Positions 7,844 through 14,855 of a stretch of 25,285 nt of DNA are shown in pieces. The notes under the pieces are model-generated. The model had not been told where the DNA came from. It was given only the letters and a program-made list of their open reading frames with translations, and did no database searches. This DNA comes from CAZMCH01 sp964564735 (GTDB taxonomy: Bacteria > Poribacteria > DTPJ01): the NCBI GenBank assembly GCA_964564735.1, contig CAZMCH010000062.1:1-25285 (forward strand), written 5' to 3'. The position numbers were made by a program, and so were the translations under genes. Position 1 is the first letter of the stretch. Every line of letters begins with the position of its first letter.

Positions 7844-9505
7844 CTATTCGATTACGAGCAAAGACCACATCCCAAGTTCTGGAATACTGATAGTTAATTT
7901 ACCATTATGGGTTTCTGAATAAAACTCCACTTTGTTATTATCGGGAGATAATATCTTGCATGATCGTATACCATCATTCACTAATGGCTTATCAATAGAA
8001 ATGATGACGTTCTGGGCTGTATCAACAAACCCTTTTGATTCATCATAATTTCGGTTAAGTATATGGCAAACAACGGGATTTCCCTGTTTTATACGTGGCA
8101 AAACCCATAGATTTTCAATTGATTTAACCTCAATCGGTGATTTTATCTCAATAGATGAAAGATCATTGATTGATGTAATATAATGTGTCTTTTTATCTTT
8201 AAGCATTGATATTTGCTCATCCGAGAGTTCAGAAGGTTCTGGAACAATGACTTTATCAAACCTATCAAGCGTATCAAGTCTGTCTTCAAGCCAATCATCG
8301 CCTGCGATTACTGAGGAAAAACAGATGTTTCTATCAGCAAGCCATTTGCACGCATCCTGAAATAAACTGAGTCCATGCTTTCTTACACTTTTATTACAGA
8401 AAAGAAGGGCTATATCACCAAAAGGCTTGTAATCATCAAATAACGGGCTGTTATCCCTAATGAAATGATAAAGGTATGCAAAATCATCTGGTTTGGATTG
8501 ATACCAATGAGTGCCTAATTCTGTCGTAAAAGCCCATTTTCTATGAGGGACCATAAGCCTATGTCCTAGTGCATAAGTTTCTGCAATCCAAAGCCTAACC
8601 AGTCCAACAGCGTTATTATTTGCATGAGCATAAGCCCAGTTCCAGCCTGATGCTGTTGCACAAACAGGCTTTCCAATAGCATCAGCAACCTTGAAAGCAG
8701 AAATTGGAGAAGCTTCTGGGGCATTTTTATTACCATGCCTATACTCGACTTCGCAGACACAATGTGTAAGGTTTGGAGTAACAACAAGATGCATTGGATT
8801 TGGGATACCAGTATTAGCAGAGCAAGTTATATCTTTGCCTCTAACTTCTTGTGCTAAATCTCTCATTTCTGCTACGAACTTTGCAGCAGATTTCACTTGA
8901 AAAGTCTGAAAAAGCTCGATCATCGGTAATTCATGACGACGCTTATTATATTCTTCCCTTGTTGAAACTTGCTTTCTTATAAAATCACGATAATTAAAAT
9001 TGCTTATATCAATCTCATCCAGATAATTTGAATCTTCAAGGAATTTTCTAAATCCATCTATGCAATAATCACAAAAGCATCCACCATTCCAAAACGATCC
9101 CGCAGAACCTAAATGATCGTCAATATGAAGACCGTCTGCGCCTGTTTTCATCGCTTCAGCAACTCTCTCTTTTGAAAACTCCCTAAAAACAGGGTGATTT
9201 GTGCATCCAAAATATGAGGGAGTTCCTTCGTAAGTATGATCCCAGAGCCATGGAACTGTTATTGGCTTAAGCAAAATATCTTTTGAGACAGCGTCACGCA
9301 AGTCACTTCGTTTGTGTATATTTTCTGCTCCAGCAGTCAATGTCCACATGCTCGCAGCGTAATGTATACCTAACTCATGTGCGTCATTAACAGCATTATC
9401 AGAAGCCCCGCCCCATGCGACCCATGTTGCTTTATAGGCATTATAAACGTCTTTTGTTGATGAATACATAAATGCTACATCAGAATTTTTTAGTTTACCT
9501 TTCAT
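7844..9505 (-). CDS. TIM-barrel glycoside-hydrolase-like protein (beta-galactosidase/GH42-like architecture)
   Basis: A 553-residue protein without signal peptide. Its layout is a TIM barrel (about 25-340) with ADGLHIDDH at 123-131, followed by a Cys cluster GGCFCDYC (141-148) as found in some GH42/GH14-like families, then a Rossmann-like domain (about 360-450: GDIALLFCNKS, DRFDKVIVPEPSELSDEQ) resembling the beta-galactosidase trimerisation domain, and a C-terminal beta domain. I cannot assign the catalytic acids with confidence. Strong AAAGGAGAT site before the ATG and a good promoter at 9550-9579. It heads a minus-strand unit whose two downstream members have decayed. Role in intracellular oligosaccharide breakdown is inferred. 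Confidence 0.6.
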   Translation of the reverse strand: MKGKLKNSDVAFMYSSTKDVYNAYKATWVAWGGASDNAVNDAHELGIHYAASMWTLTAGAENIHKRSDLRDAVSKDILLKPITVPWLWDHTYEGTPSYFGCTNHPVFREFSKERVAEAMKTGADGLHIDDHLGSAGSFWNGGCFCDYCIDGFRKFLEDSNYLDEIDISNFNYRDFIRKQVSTREEYNKRRHELPMIELFQTFQVKSAAKFVAEMRDLAQEVRGKDITCSANTGIPNPMHLVVTPNLTHCVCEVEYRHGNKNAPEASPISAFKVADAIGKPVCATASGWNWAYAHANNNAVGLVRLWIAETYALGHRLMVPHRKWAFTTELGTHWYQSKPDDFAYLYHFIRDNSPLFDDYKPFGDIALLFCNKSVRKHGLSLFQDACKWLADRNICFSSVIAGDDWLEDRLDTLDRFDKVIVPEPSELSDEQISMLKDKKTHYITSINDLSSIEIKSPIEVKSIENLWVLPRIKQGNPVVCHILNRNYDESKGFVDTAQNVIISIDKPLVNDGIRSCKILSPDNNKVEFYSETHNGKLTISIPELGMWSLLVIE

Positions 9506-9950
9506 ATTATCTCCTTTCTTTTAATGTCAAATTAATGCTTTGCTTGTCTATCATAACAAATCATATATCTATTATTCAATAAAAAAACTGCTTTTGCGTC
9601 TATTCTGATTCACTATCAGTCTTTATATGATAAAGAAATTGCAATGATTTGAGTCATAAATATTGTTTTTTGATACTCATATAGGTATACAATTTTTTGC
9701 TTATTTTTCAATAATTTCCTACATATCAACCTAACAAATACACATGATTTCTACTTCTTACAAAAATTGAAAGCGAATCTGAAAAAATTTGAGATTAAAA
9801 CAGGAGTTAAGCAAAAAATTATGCTTGGATATGGATTTATATCTATCAATCGCTTTCCAAATCTGATATACTTTATTCATATATATCCTTTTTGATTCAT
9901 TATCATTCTTATTATCAGCCAATATTTTATACAATAGATGGAGGTTATTA
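9506..9950. other. Divergent intergenic control region (445 bp)
   Basis: This AT-rich gap separates the minus-strand glycosidase gene from the plus-strand Gfo/Idh-GH28 pair. It holds the minus-strand promoter at 9550-9579 and an 8-bp inverted pair GAAAGCGA (9769-9776) and TCGCTTTC (9850-9857), spaced 73 bp apart, which could be two copies of a regulator site but is too short to claim. No RNA gene or riboswitch-like structure was recognised. The plus-strand promoter could not be picked with confidence; a GGAGG ribosome site lies just before 9951. Confidence 0.5.
9550..9579 (-). promoter_or_regulatory. Promoter of the TIM-barrel glycosidase gene
   Basis: On the minus strand TTGAAT (9574-9579), an 18-bp spacer and TATGAT (9550-9555), followed about 44 bp later by the start codon at 9505. 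Confidence 0.5.
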
Positions 9951-10961
9951 ATGAATACTTACAGAATTGGAATAATCGGGTGTGGTGGTATTGCCAGAGA
10001 ACATGCAAGAGCATATAATAAAATTCCAAATACAAAGCTAGTTGCGGGTTCAGAGATAGATACAGAAAGGCGCGAAAAATTTGCCAAAGACCTAAATCTT
10101 GAAAAATCCTATGAAGATTATTATGAGATGTTGAAAAAAGAGTCTTTAGATATAGTAAGTGTTTGCACTTGGCCTAAAGGTCATTGCGATGCGGTTATCC
10201 AATCAGCAAAGGCAGGTTGTAAGGGCATAATGTGTGAAAAACCAATGGCAACAAATCTTTACGAAGCAGATCAGATGCTTTCTGCTTGCCGAGATAATAA
10301 TACTCGCCTTGCTATAGGTCATCATCATCGCTTTGATCCACAATTAGTGAAGGCAAAGGAATTAATCAAAGAAAGGGCTATTGGTGACATTACATTACTT
10401 TGGGGACATTGTAGCCTCGATCTTATGAACAATGGTTCGCATGTTGTTGATATGATTAATTTCTTGAATGATGATCAGCCTGCGGAATGGGTCATGGGAC
10501 AGATTGACATCAGGAATAAACGTCAAGGCTATGTTAATCATCCTGATATGTATGCGGAAGATATGGCAATGGGCAGGATTTGCTATAAAAACGGAGTTCG
10601 CGCAACTGTTGAATTGGGCGAATTTGCCCCTCAAAACTGGCAATTCCATATAATTGGCTCAGATGGCATAATTGATGTTAACCTACCCGATGGGACACCA
10701 TTAAGGATGATGTCAAAAGACACAAATGGCTGGGTTTTGCCAAAACTTGATCCATGTGATCCAAGAGAAGAAGAAATGCTAGAGCTTATAAAAGCAATAG
10801 AGGAAAAAAGAGAGCATATCTCAAGTGGTCAGATCGGAAGAAATGGGCTTGAAATAATCATGGCAATATTTGAATCTTCACGAAATCGTCGTCTTGTGGA
10901 ATTACCTCTGGATATCAAGGATAATCCATTAGAAAGCATGATGAAAGGAGTAAGTCAATGA
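9951..10961 (+). CDS. Gfo/Idh/MocA-family NAD(P)-dependent sugar oxidoreductase
   Basis: A 336-residue enzyme of usual family length. The N-terminal Rossmann fold opens with RIGIIGCGGIAREHARA (5-21), has SEID near 34-37 where the cofactor ribose binds, and the family signature CEKPMA with Lys97. The catalytic domain follows with AIGHHHRFDP (121-130) and NNGSHVVDMINFL (160-172), which carries the usual catalytic His/Asp region. These enzymes oxidise or reduce sugar hydroxyls, for example of inositols, glucose or uronic-acid derivatives. GGAGG precedes the ATG. Its last codon overlaps the start of the GH28-like gene, so the two are made together and probably handle the same glycan. The exact substrate is unknown. 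Confidence 0.88.
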   Translation: MNTYRIGIIGCGGIAREHARAYNKIPNTKLVAGSEIDTERREKFAKDLNLEKSYEDYYEMLKKESLDIVSVCTWPKGHCDAVIQSAKAGCKGIMCEKPMATNLYEADQMLSACRDNNTRLAIGHHHRFDPQLVKAKELIKERAIGDITLLWGHCSLDLMNNGSHVVDMINFLNDDQPAEWVMGQIDIRNKRQGYVNHPDMYAEDMAMGRICYKNGVRATVELGEFAPQNWQFHIIGSDGIIDVNLPDGTPLRMMSKDTNGWVLPKLDPCDPREEEMLELIKAIEEKREHISSGQIGRNGLEIIMAIFESSRNRRLVELPLDIKDNPLESMMKGVSQ

Positions 10962-12349
10962 CTGAATTGCTTATTATGACTGCATTTATAATGAGTTTTA
11001 CAGGCTCAGACAGTAAGGTTGTTACCTACCCAGCACCATCTGAGGAAATCCTATCTGATGAATATACAGTAACAGTAGAAGATCAGCAAATTGATGTATA
11101 TACTGCTCGAACATTAGACCCGCCATTTGCAGATAAAGAATGGGATTTTGGGGGTAATTATGCCTTTACTAACTTTGATATTTCTGGTTCTGTTGATATC
11201 TGTATATCATCATCAAAACGTTCTCTTAAAGATGTTGTAATACGTCCACAATCAAAAGGCATAAAATACACTCTTGTAGATGATAGGACAATTAGGCTTG
11301 CTCTTAACCAGCCATTGAAACTGAGCATAGAACCCGATGGAAGAAAAAGCCCATTGTTACTTTTTGCAAATCCCATAGAGATTGATACTCCTAAACCCAA
11401 TGATCAAAGAGTAGTTTATTTTGGTCCCGGACTACATAAACCAGAAAAAATTGTGCTAAATAGCAATCAAACGCTTTATCTTGCAGGTGGTGCAGTTGTA
11501 AAGGCTGAAGTTCTGGCAGAGGGCGCAAACATTCATATAAAAGGGCGTGGCATACTTGATGGTTCAGATTGGGAATGGCGTAAAGGTCCTGTTGGGAATC
11601 TTTTGGCTATAAGAAACTCTCAGGACGTTGAGGTTAGTGGTATAACGCTTAGAGGTTCTTCGCATTGGACTATTGTTCCCTATAACAGCAGGCAAGTTAC
11701 AATCCGAAATGTGAAGTTATGTAATTCTCGTGTTCAGAATGATGATGGAATCAATCCCTGTAATTCTCAAAATGTCCTTATAACAGATTGTTTTATCCGC
11801 AGTGATGATGATTGCATTGCATTAAAAGGTCTGGATTTTAGTGGCATAAATAATAACGTTGAGGATATTATCGTTGAAAATTCAACGCTTTGGTGTGATA
11901 GAGCAAGAATTTTTTTACTCGGTCATGAGAGTCGTGCAAAATTCATGCGTAATGTGATTTTAAGAAATCTTGATATTATTCACTATACTATGACGCCGTT
12001 TCTTTTTGAACCCGGTGAAGATATGCGTTTGGAAAACATCACTATTGAGGATGTCCGTATTTATGGCGAAGGTCAACGGGAATTTATACGTTTGCGTCCT
12101 GTAATAAATCAATACATGAAAAACAAAGTTCCCGGTTTCATTAGTAACATAGTGTTTAGAAACATAACACTTGAAGGAAAACTCGGTGAGTATCTAATTC
12201 ATGTGTCTGGTGCAGATGCCGAACACAATGTCAAGGATGTAACCTTTGAAAATATATTTATACTAGGCTCAAAAATAACAAGCGATTATAAAGGTGCAGA
12301 AATAGGCGAAAATACAGAAAGAATATTGTTTATTGGTGAAGAAAGGTAA
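10958..12349 (+). CDS. GH28-type (polygalacturonase-like) beta-helix glycosidase
   Basis: A 463-residue protein. An N-terminal beta-sandwich (about 20-145) precedes a right-handed parallel beta-helix. GH28 catalytic motifs are present in order: NDDGIN at 261-266 (normally NTD), SDDDCIALKG at 282-291 with the catalytic Asp pair, and GHE at 322-324 (normally GHG). The Gly-to-Glu change beside the catalytic His and the NDD variant suggest a substrate other than plain pectin. The N-terminus is weakly hydrophobic (residues 3-14) and may be a poor signal peptide. The ATG overlaps the previous stop (ATGA), with AAAGGAG seven bases upstream, so translation is coupled to the oxidoreductase. Confidence 0.82.
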   Translation: MTELLIMTAFIMSFTGSDSKVVTYPAPSEEILSDEYTVTVEDQQIDVYTARTLDPPFADKEWDFGGNYAFTNFDISGSVDICISSSKRSLKDVVIRPQSKGIKYTLVDDRTIRLALNQPLKLSIEPDGRKSPLLLFANPIEIDTPKPNDQRVVYFGPGLHKPEKIVLNSNQTLYLAGGAVVKAEVLAEGANIHIKGRGILDGSDWEWRKGPVGNLLAIRNSQDVEVSGITLRGSSHWTIVPYNSRQVTIRNVKLCNSRVQNDDGINPCNSQNVLITDCFIRSDDDCIALKGLDFSGINNNVEDIIVENSTLWCDRARIFLLGHESRAKFMRNVILRNLDIIHYTMTPFLFEPGEDMRLENITIEDVRIYGEGQREFIRLRPVINQYMKNKVPGFISNIVFRNITLEGKLGEYLIHVSGADAEHNVKDVTFENIFILGSKITSDYKGAEIGENTERILFIGEER

Positions 12350-12369
12350 AATTATATTCTTATGTAGTC

Positions 12370-12500
12370 GTCAACCAGATTAATTTTTGTATTTATAGAT
12401 TATTGAAAATCCCTCTAAATCTCCAAAAGGCGTATTAGCAATACGCCCTTACAGAAATGAGACTTTAATGATCATAAATACAAAGATTAGTTTGGTTGAC
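12370..12500. repeat. 131-bp element with 27-nt inverted ends (MITE-like)
   Basis: The left end (12370-12396, GTCAACCAGATTAATTTTTG plus TATTTAT) and the reverse complement of the right end (12474-12500) agree at 24 of 27 positions. A compact hairpin lies between them. A third copy of the same 27-nt end is at 14825-14851. No transposase is encoded and no target duplication is evident. It separates the GH28 gene from the aspartoacylase-like gene. Confidence 0.72.
12429..12447. repeat. Perfect 8-bp hairpin GGCGTATT-AGC-AATACGCC
   Basis: The arms at 12429-12436 and 12440-12447 pair perfectly around a 3-base loop. There is no T-run after it on the plus strand, so it is not a standard intrinsic terminator, although it could trim or protect the 3' end of the GH28 transcript. 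It sits inside the 131-bp inverted-repeat element. Confidence 0.6.
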
Positions 12501-12530
12501 CAATATTATCAGCTTAACTGAGAATATTCT

Positions 12531-13502
12531 ATGAAATCAAATATACAAATTGAATCTATAATTGCGGAATCAGGGGCTGTCGCTTTTGGCTATATCGATA
12601 TCGGAGAAATGCAAGACTGTTCAACATTAAGATTGCCAATTGCTATAATAAATGGAGTAGAAGATGGTCCTATTCTATATATACAATCGGCTAGTGACGG
12701 TAATGAACTAAATGGGATCGCTGTTATTCAGCGTGTTATTGAATATATATCACCGAAAAAACTCAAAGGCGGAATTATTGCAGTTCCAATAGCAAATGTA
12801 TTTGCATTTAATTATAATCAATCTGAAAATCCTATAGATAAAAGAAAGATGAATAGATGCTTCTCGGGGAAAGATGATGGAACATCAAGCTTTAGAATTG
12901 CTCATAGATTATTCAATAGTGCAATTAAACAGGCTAATTTGTGCATAGACCTTCATCAAGGCGATGTATCACCGATGGTTGATTCTGTGAATGTTCGTGT
13001 CTCTGGTCGTCATCATTTACATAGAAAATGTATGGAATTAGCAAAAGTGTTTGGTATAGGATACATACTTGATGAAAAAGGTCCTAACGGTCAACTTGCG
13101 CAAGTCGCACCAGATATTGGTATTCCAACAATTGATCCTGAACTTGGTGGTTGTCATGGTTGGGATAAAATAAGCATAGAAAAGGGATTTAAAGGCATTA
13201 TAAACGTCCTTAAATACTATAATTTCATAGATGGAGAACCTAATATATGTCAAAGGCAAATAGTTGTAAAAAAACTACATTCTATAATTTGCAATCATGG
13301 CGGATTTATAAAATATCATGCAAATTTATATGATATTGTAGAGTATAGACAACCTATTGCAGATATATGCGATGTGTTTGGTAGAATTATTGAGACAATT
13401 ACAGCGCCAAAAAAGGGTGTTTTGTGGTCAACTAATCTTTATCCAATGACCTTTGGCGCAAGCATAATAGGATTTCTTGGTATTGATATATCATATAAAT
13501 AG
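12531..13502 (+). CDS. Succinylglutamate desuccinylase/aspartoacylase-like (M14 clan) protein
   Basis: A 323-residue protein of usual family length. The region GPILYIQSASDGNELNG (46-62) aligns with the zinc motif HGxE of the family, but the His is replaced by Asp56, leaving Asp56-x-x-Glu59. Other family residues are kept: KMNRCFSG (106-113, substrate-binding Asn-Arg), DLH with His142 as second zinc ligand, and PELGG with Glu204 in the catalytic position. Members hydrolyse N-acyl amino acids or related amides. No signal peptide. A methyltransferase gene follows five bases later, suggesting co-transcription. The Asp variant may change the metal or the reaction; catalytic loss is also possible. 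Confidence 0.75.
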   Translation: MKSNIQIESIIAESGAVAFGYIDIGEMQDCSTLRLPIAIINGVEDGPILYIQSASDGNELNGIAVIQRVIEYISPKKLKGGIIAVPIANVFAFNYNQSENPIDKRKMNRCFSGKDDGTSSFRIAHRLFNSAIKQANLCIDLHQGDVSPMVDSVNVRVSGRHHLHRKCMELAKVFGIGYILDEKGPNGQLAQVAPDIGIPTIDPELGGCHGWDKISIEKGFKGIINVLKYYNFIDGEPNICQRQIVVKKLHSIICNHGGFIKYHANLYDIVEYRQPIADICDVFGRIIETITAPKKGVLWSTNLYPMTFGASIIGFLGIDISYK

Positions 13503-13522
13503 TCAATGTGAGGTATAAAAAA

Positions 13523-14638
13523 TTGATTGGCACTTTGCAGATGGCTTTAGCCAGTAAAATAAATGATATAGATGATTTTCGCAAAATAATACTTAAATCA
13601 GATAAGTTCCAAATTAACATTTTCAGAAACAATGATAGATTCAATGTTCAGGTAAATGATAACAAAAAGGAAATATCTGAAAAAGAGATACTGCCATTTA
13701 TAGAAAATATGATTCAACAGGGATTTCGATCAATTATATGTGAGTGCTATTCAGGAGATATTAATATTGATGTTCCTTCTGACAAGAATAAGAAAGTTAA
13801 AATCACATATAATAAGCCAAATATCTCTCCTATAGCTGATGAAGAAGGTCATCTTATCAGCCTTGATGAAGCAACCAAATTGCTTGAAATAATAGAACTA
13901 ATAAATCCCGATGGCAATATAAAAGAGAATATGAGGCGAAAATATGCACAAATAGATAATTTTATTAAGCATGTTCAGTCATTATTAGATAAAAGCTCTC
14001 AAAATAAAAAAGTATATATTCTGGATTGTGGTTCTGGTAAATCATATCTTTCTTTTGTGATGAATTACTTTCTACATGAAAAGATGCGAAGAAATTGCCA
14101 TTTTTTCTGTATAGATACAAATACTGATTTAATTGATAAATGCAAGCGAATAGCAAAGGAACTTGATTATGGCAATATGGAATTTCATGTCAGCACGATA
14201 AAGGATTTTCAGACATCAGAAAAAGTTGATATTGTGTGTAGCCTTCATGCTTGCGATACTGCCACTGATGAGGCAATAGCAAAGGGCATAATACTAGAGT
14301 CACCGTTTATAATGAATGTTCCCTGCTGTCAGCATGAAGTTATAGATCAGCTAGCAGACCATCCATTGAAGGCAATAACAAGGCATGGGCTTTTTAAGGC
14401 AAGACTTGCTGATCTATTAACAGATTCAATGAGAACGCTTATACTTGAATTAGCTGGGTATAAAGTAACTGTAACTGAGTATGTATCCGCATTACATACA
14501 CCCAAAAATATACTAATTCAAGCTGAGAAGATACAAAATATTAACAAAATGGCATTAACTCAATATCTTGGGCTAAAGGAAACTTTTGGTGGAATTTCTA
14601 TAGAACTTGAAAGGCTTTTGCCTGATTTGTTTATGTAA
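13523..14638 (+). CDS. Class I SAM-dependent methyltransferase (Methyltransf_32/GSTCD-like)
   Basis: About 371 residues from TTG 13523, which has GAGGT eight bases upstream; an in-frame GTG at 13508 would add five residues but lacks a ribosome site. The N-terminal 140 residues are charged and match nothing I know. The C-terminal part is a Rossmann methyltransferase: ILDCGSGKSYLSF (166-178, SAM motif I), FFCIDTNTDLI, then SLHACDTATDEAI (240-252) and NVPCCQHE (265-272), the hallmarks of the PF13679-type group that includes GSTCD. ALHTPKN (323-329) is also conserved in that group. RNA methylation is plausible for the family but the target is unknown. It shares a transcript with the aspartoacylase-like gene. 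Confidence 0.75.
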   Translation: MIGTLQMALASKINDIDDFRKIILKSDKFQINIFRNNDRFNVQVNDNKKEISEKEILPFIENMIQQGFRSIICECYSGDINIDVPSDKNKKVKITYNKPNISPIADEEGHLISLDEATKLLEIIELINPDGNIKENMRRKYAQIDNFIKHVQSLLDKSSQNKKVYILDCGSGKSYLSFVMNYFLHEKMRRNCHFFCIDTNTDLIDKCKRIAKELDYGNMEFHVSTIKDFQTSEKVDIVCSLHACDTATDEAIAKGIILESPFIMNVPCCQHEVIDQLADHPLKAITRHGLFKARLADLLTDSMRTLILELAGYKVTVTEYVSALHTPKNILIQAEKIQNINKMALTQYLGLKETFGGISIELERLLPDLFM

Positions 14639-14745
14639 AATGAGAATATAAATATGACTTTTTCAGTTAATAAAACACAGAGAAATAAAAAAGAATGATG
14701 ATAAATAAAGCTTAATGAGTTCTACTTTATTATACTTTGCCTTTT

Positions 14746-14773
14746 ACGTTTCACGCATTACGTTTTACGATTT
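14746..14773. repeat. Degenerate 7-bp tandem repeat (ACGNNTT-like, four units)
   Basis: Four consecutive heptamers begin with ACG: ACGTTTC, ACGCATT, ACGTTTT and ACGATTT, followed by a T-run to 14777. Beyond it comes a phrase-like stretch of CCGC/AATCC repeats (about 14780-14813) leading into the 27-nt element. The whole 14639-14855 gap has no gene. Confidence 0.6.
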
Positions 14774-14824
14774 TTTTATCCGCAATAATCCACCAAATCC
14801 GCTCAATCAGCGTTCTATAAATCT

Positions 14825-14851
14825 ATGAATACAAAAACTAATCTGGTTGAC
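14825..14851. repeat. Third copy of the 27-nt dispersed element
   Basis: Its reverse complement matches the copy at 12370-12396 at 25 of 27 positions. It lies in the same orientation as the copy at 12474-12500 and, like it, directly precedes a gene (start codon 14856). No inverted partner is found in the preceding 200 bp, so this is a single end. Confidence 0.72.
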
Positions 14852-14855
14852 CGCT

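Noticed and set aside
9660..9710. Plus-strand promoter for the Gfo/Idh gene near TTGTTT and TATACA
   Set aside because: The -35 matches consensus at only three positions and several equally weak alternatives exist.
9769..9857. GAAAGCGA / TCGCTTTC inverted pair
   Set aside because: Only 8 bp with a 73-bp spacing; could occur by chance, so not listed as an operator.
9821..9895. 24-codon open frame after AGGAG in the 9506-9950 gap
   Set aside because: Spacing from AGGAG to ATG is too long (over 10 bases) and the product has no recognisable feature.
12429..12447. Hairpin as an intrinsic terminator of the GH28 gene
   Set aside because: No T-run follows on the plus strand, and it is part of an inverted-repeat element.
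12370..14851. The repeated 27-nt copies as a CRISPR array
   Set aside because: Only three copies, in mixed orientation and irregular spacing, with genes between them and no cas genes.
14847..14855. In-frame TTG start upstream of the GH67N-like gene
   Set aside because: It lies inside the 27-nt dispersed repeat, and the ATG at 14856 directly precedes a normal signal sequence.
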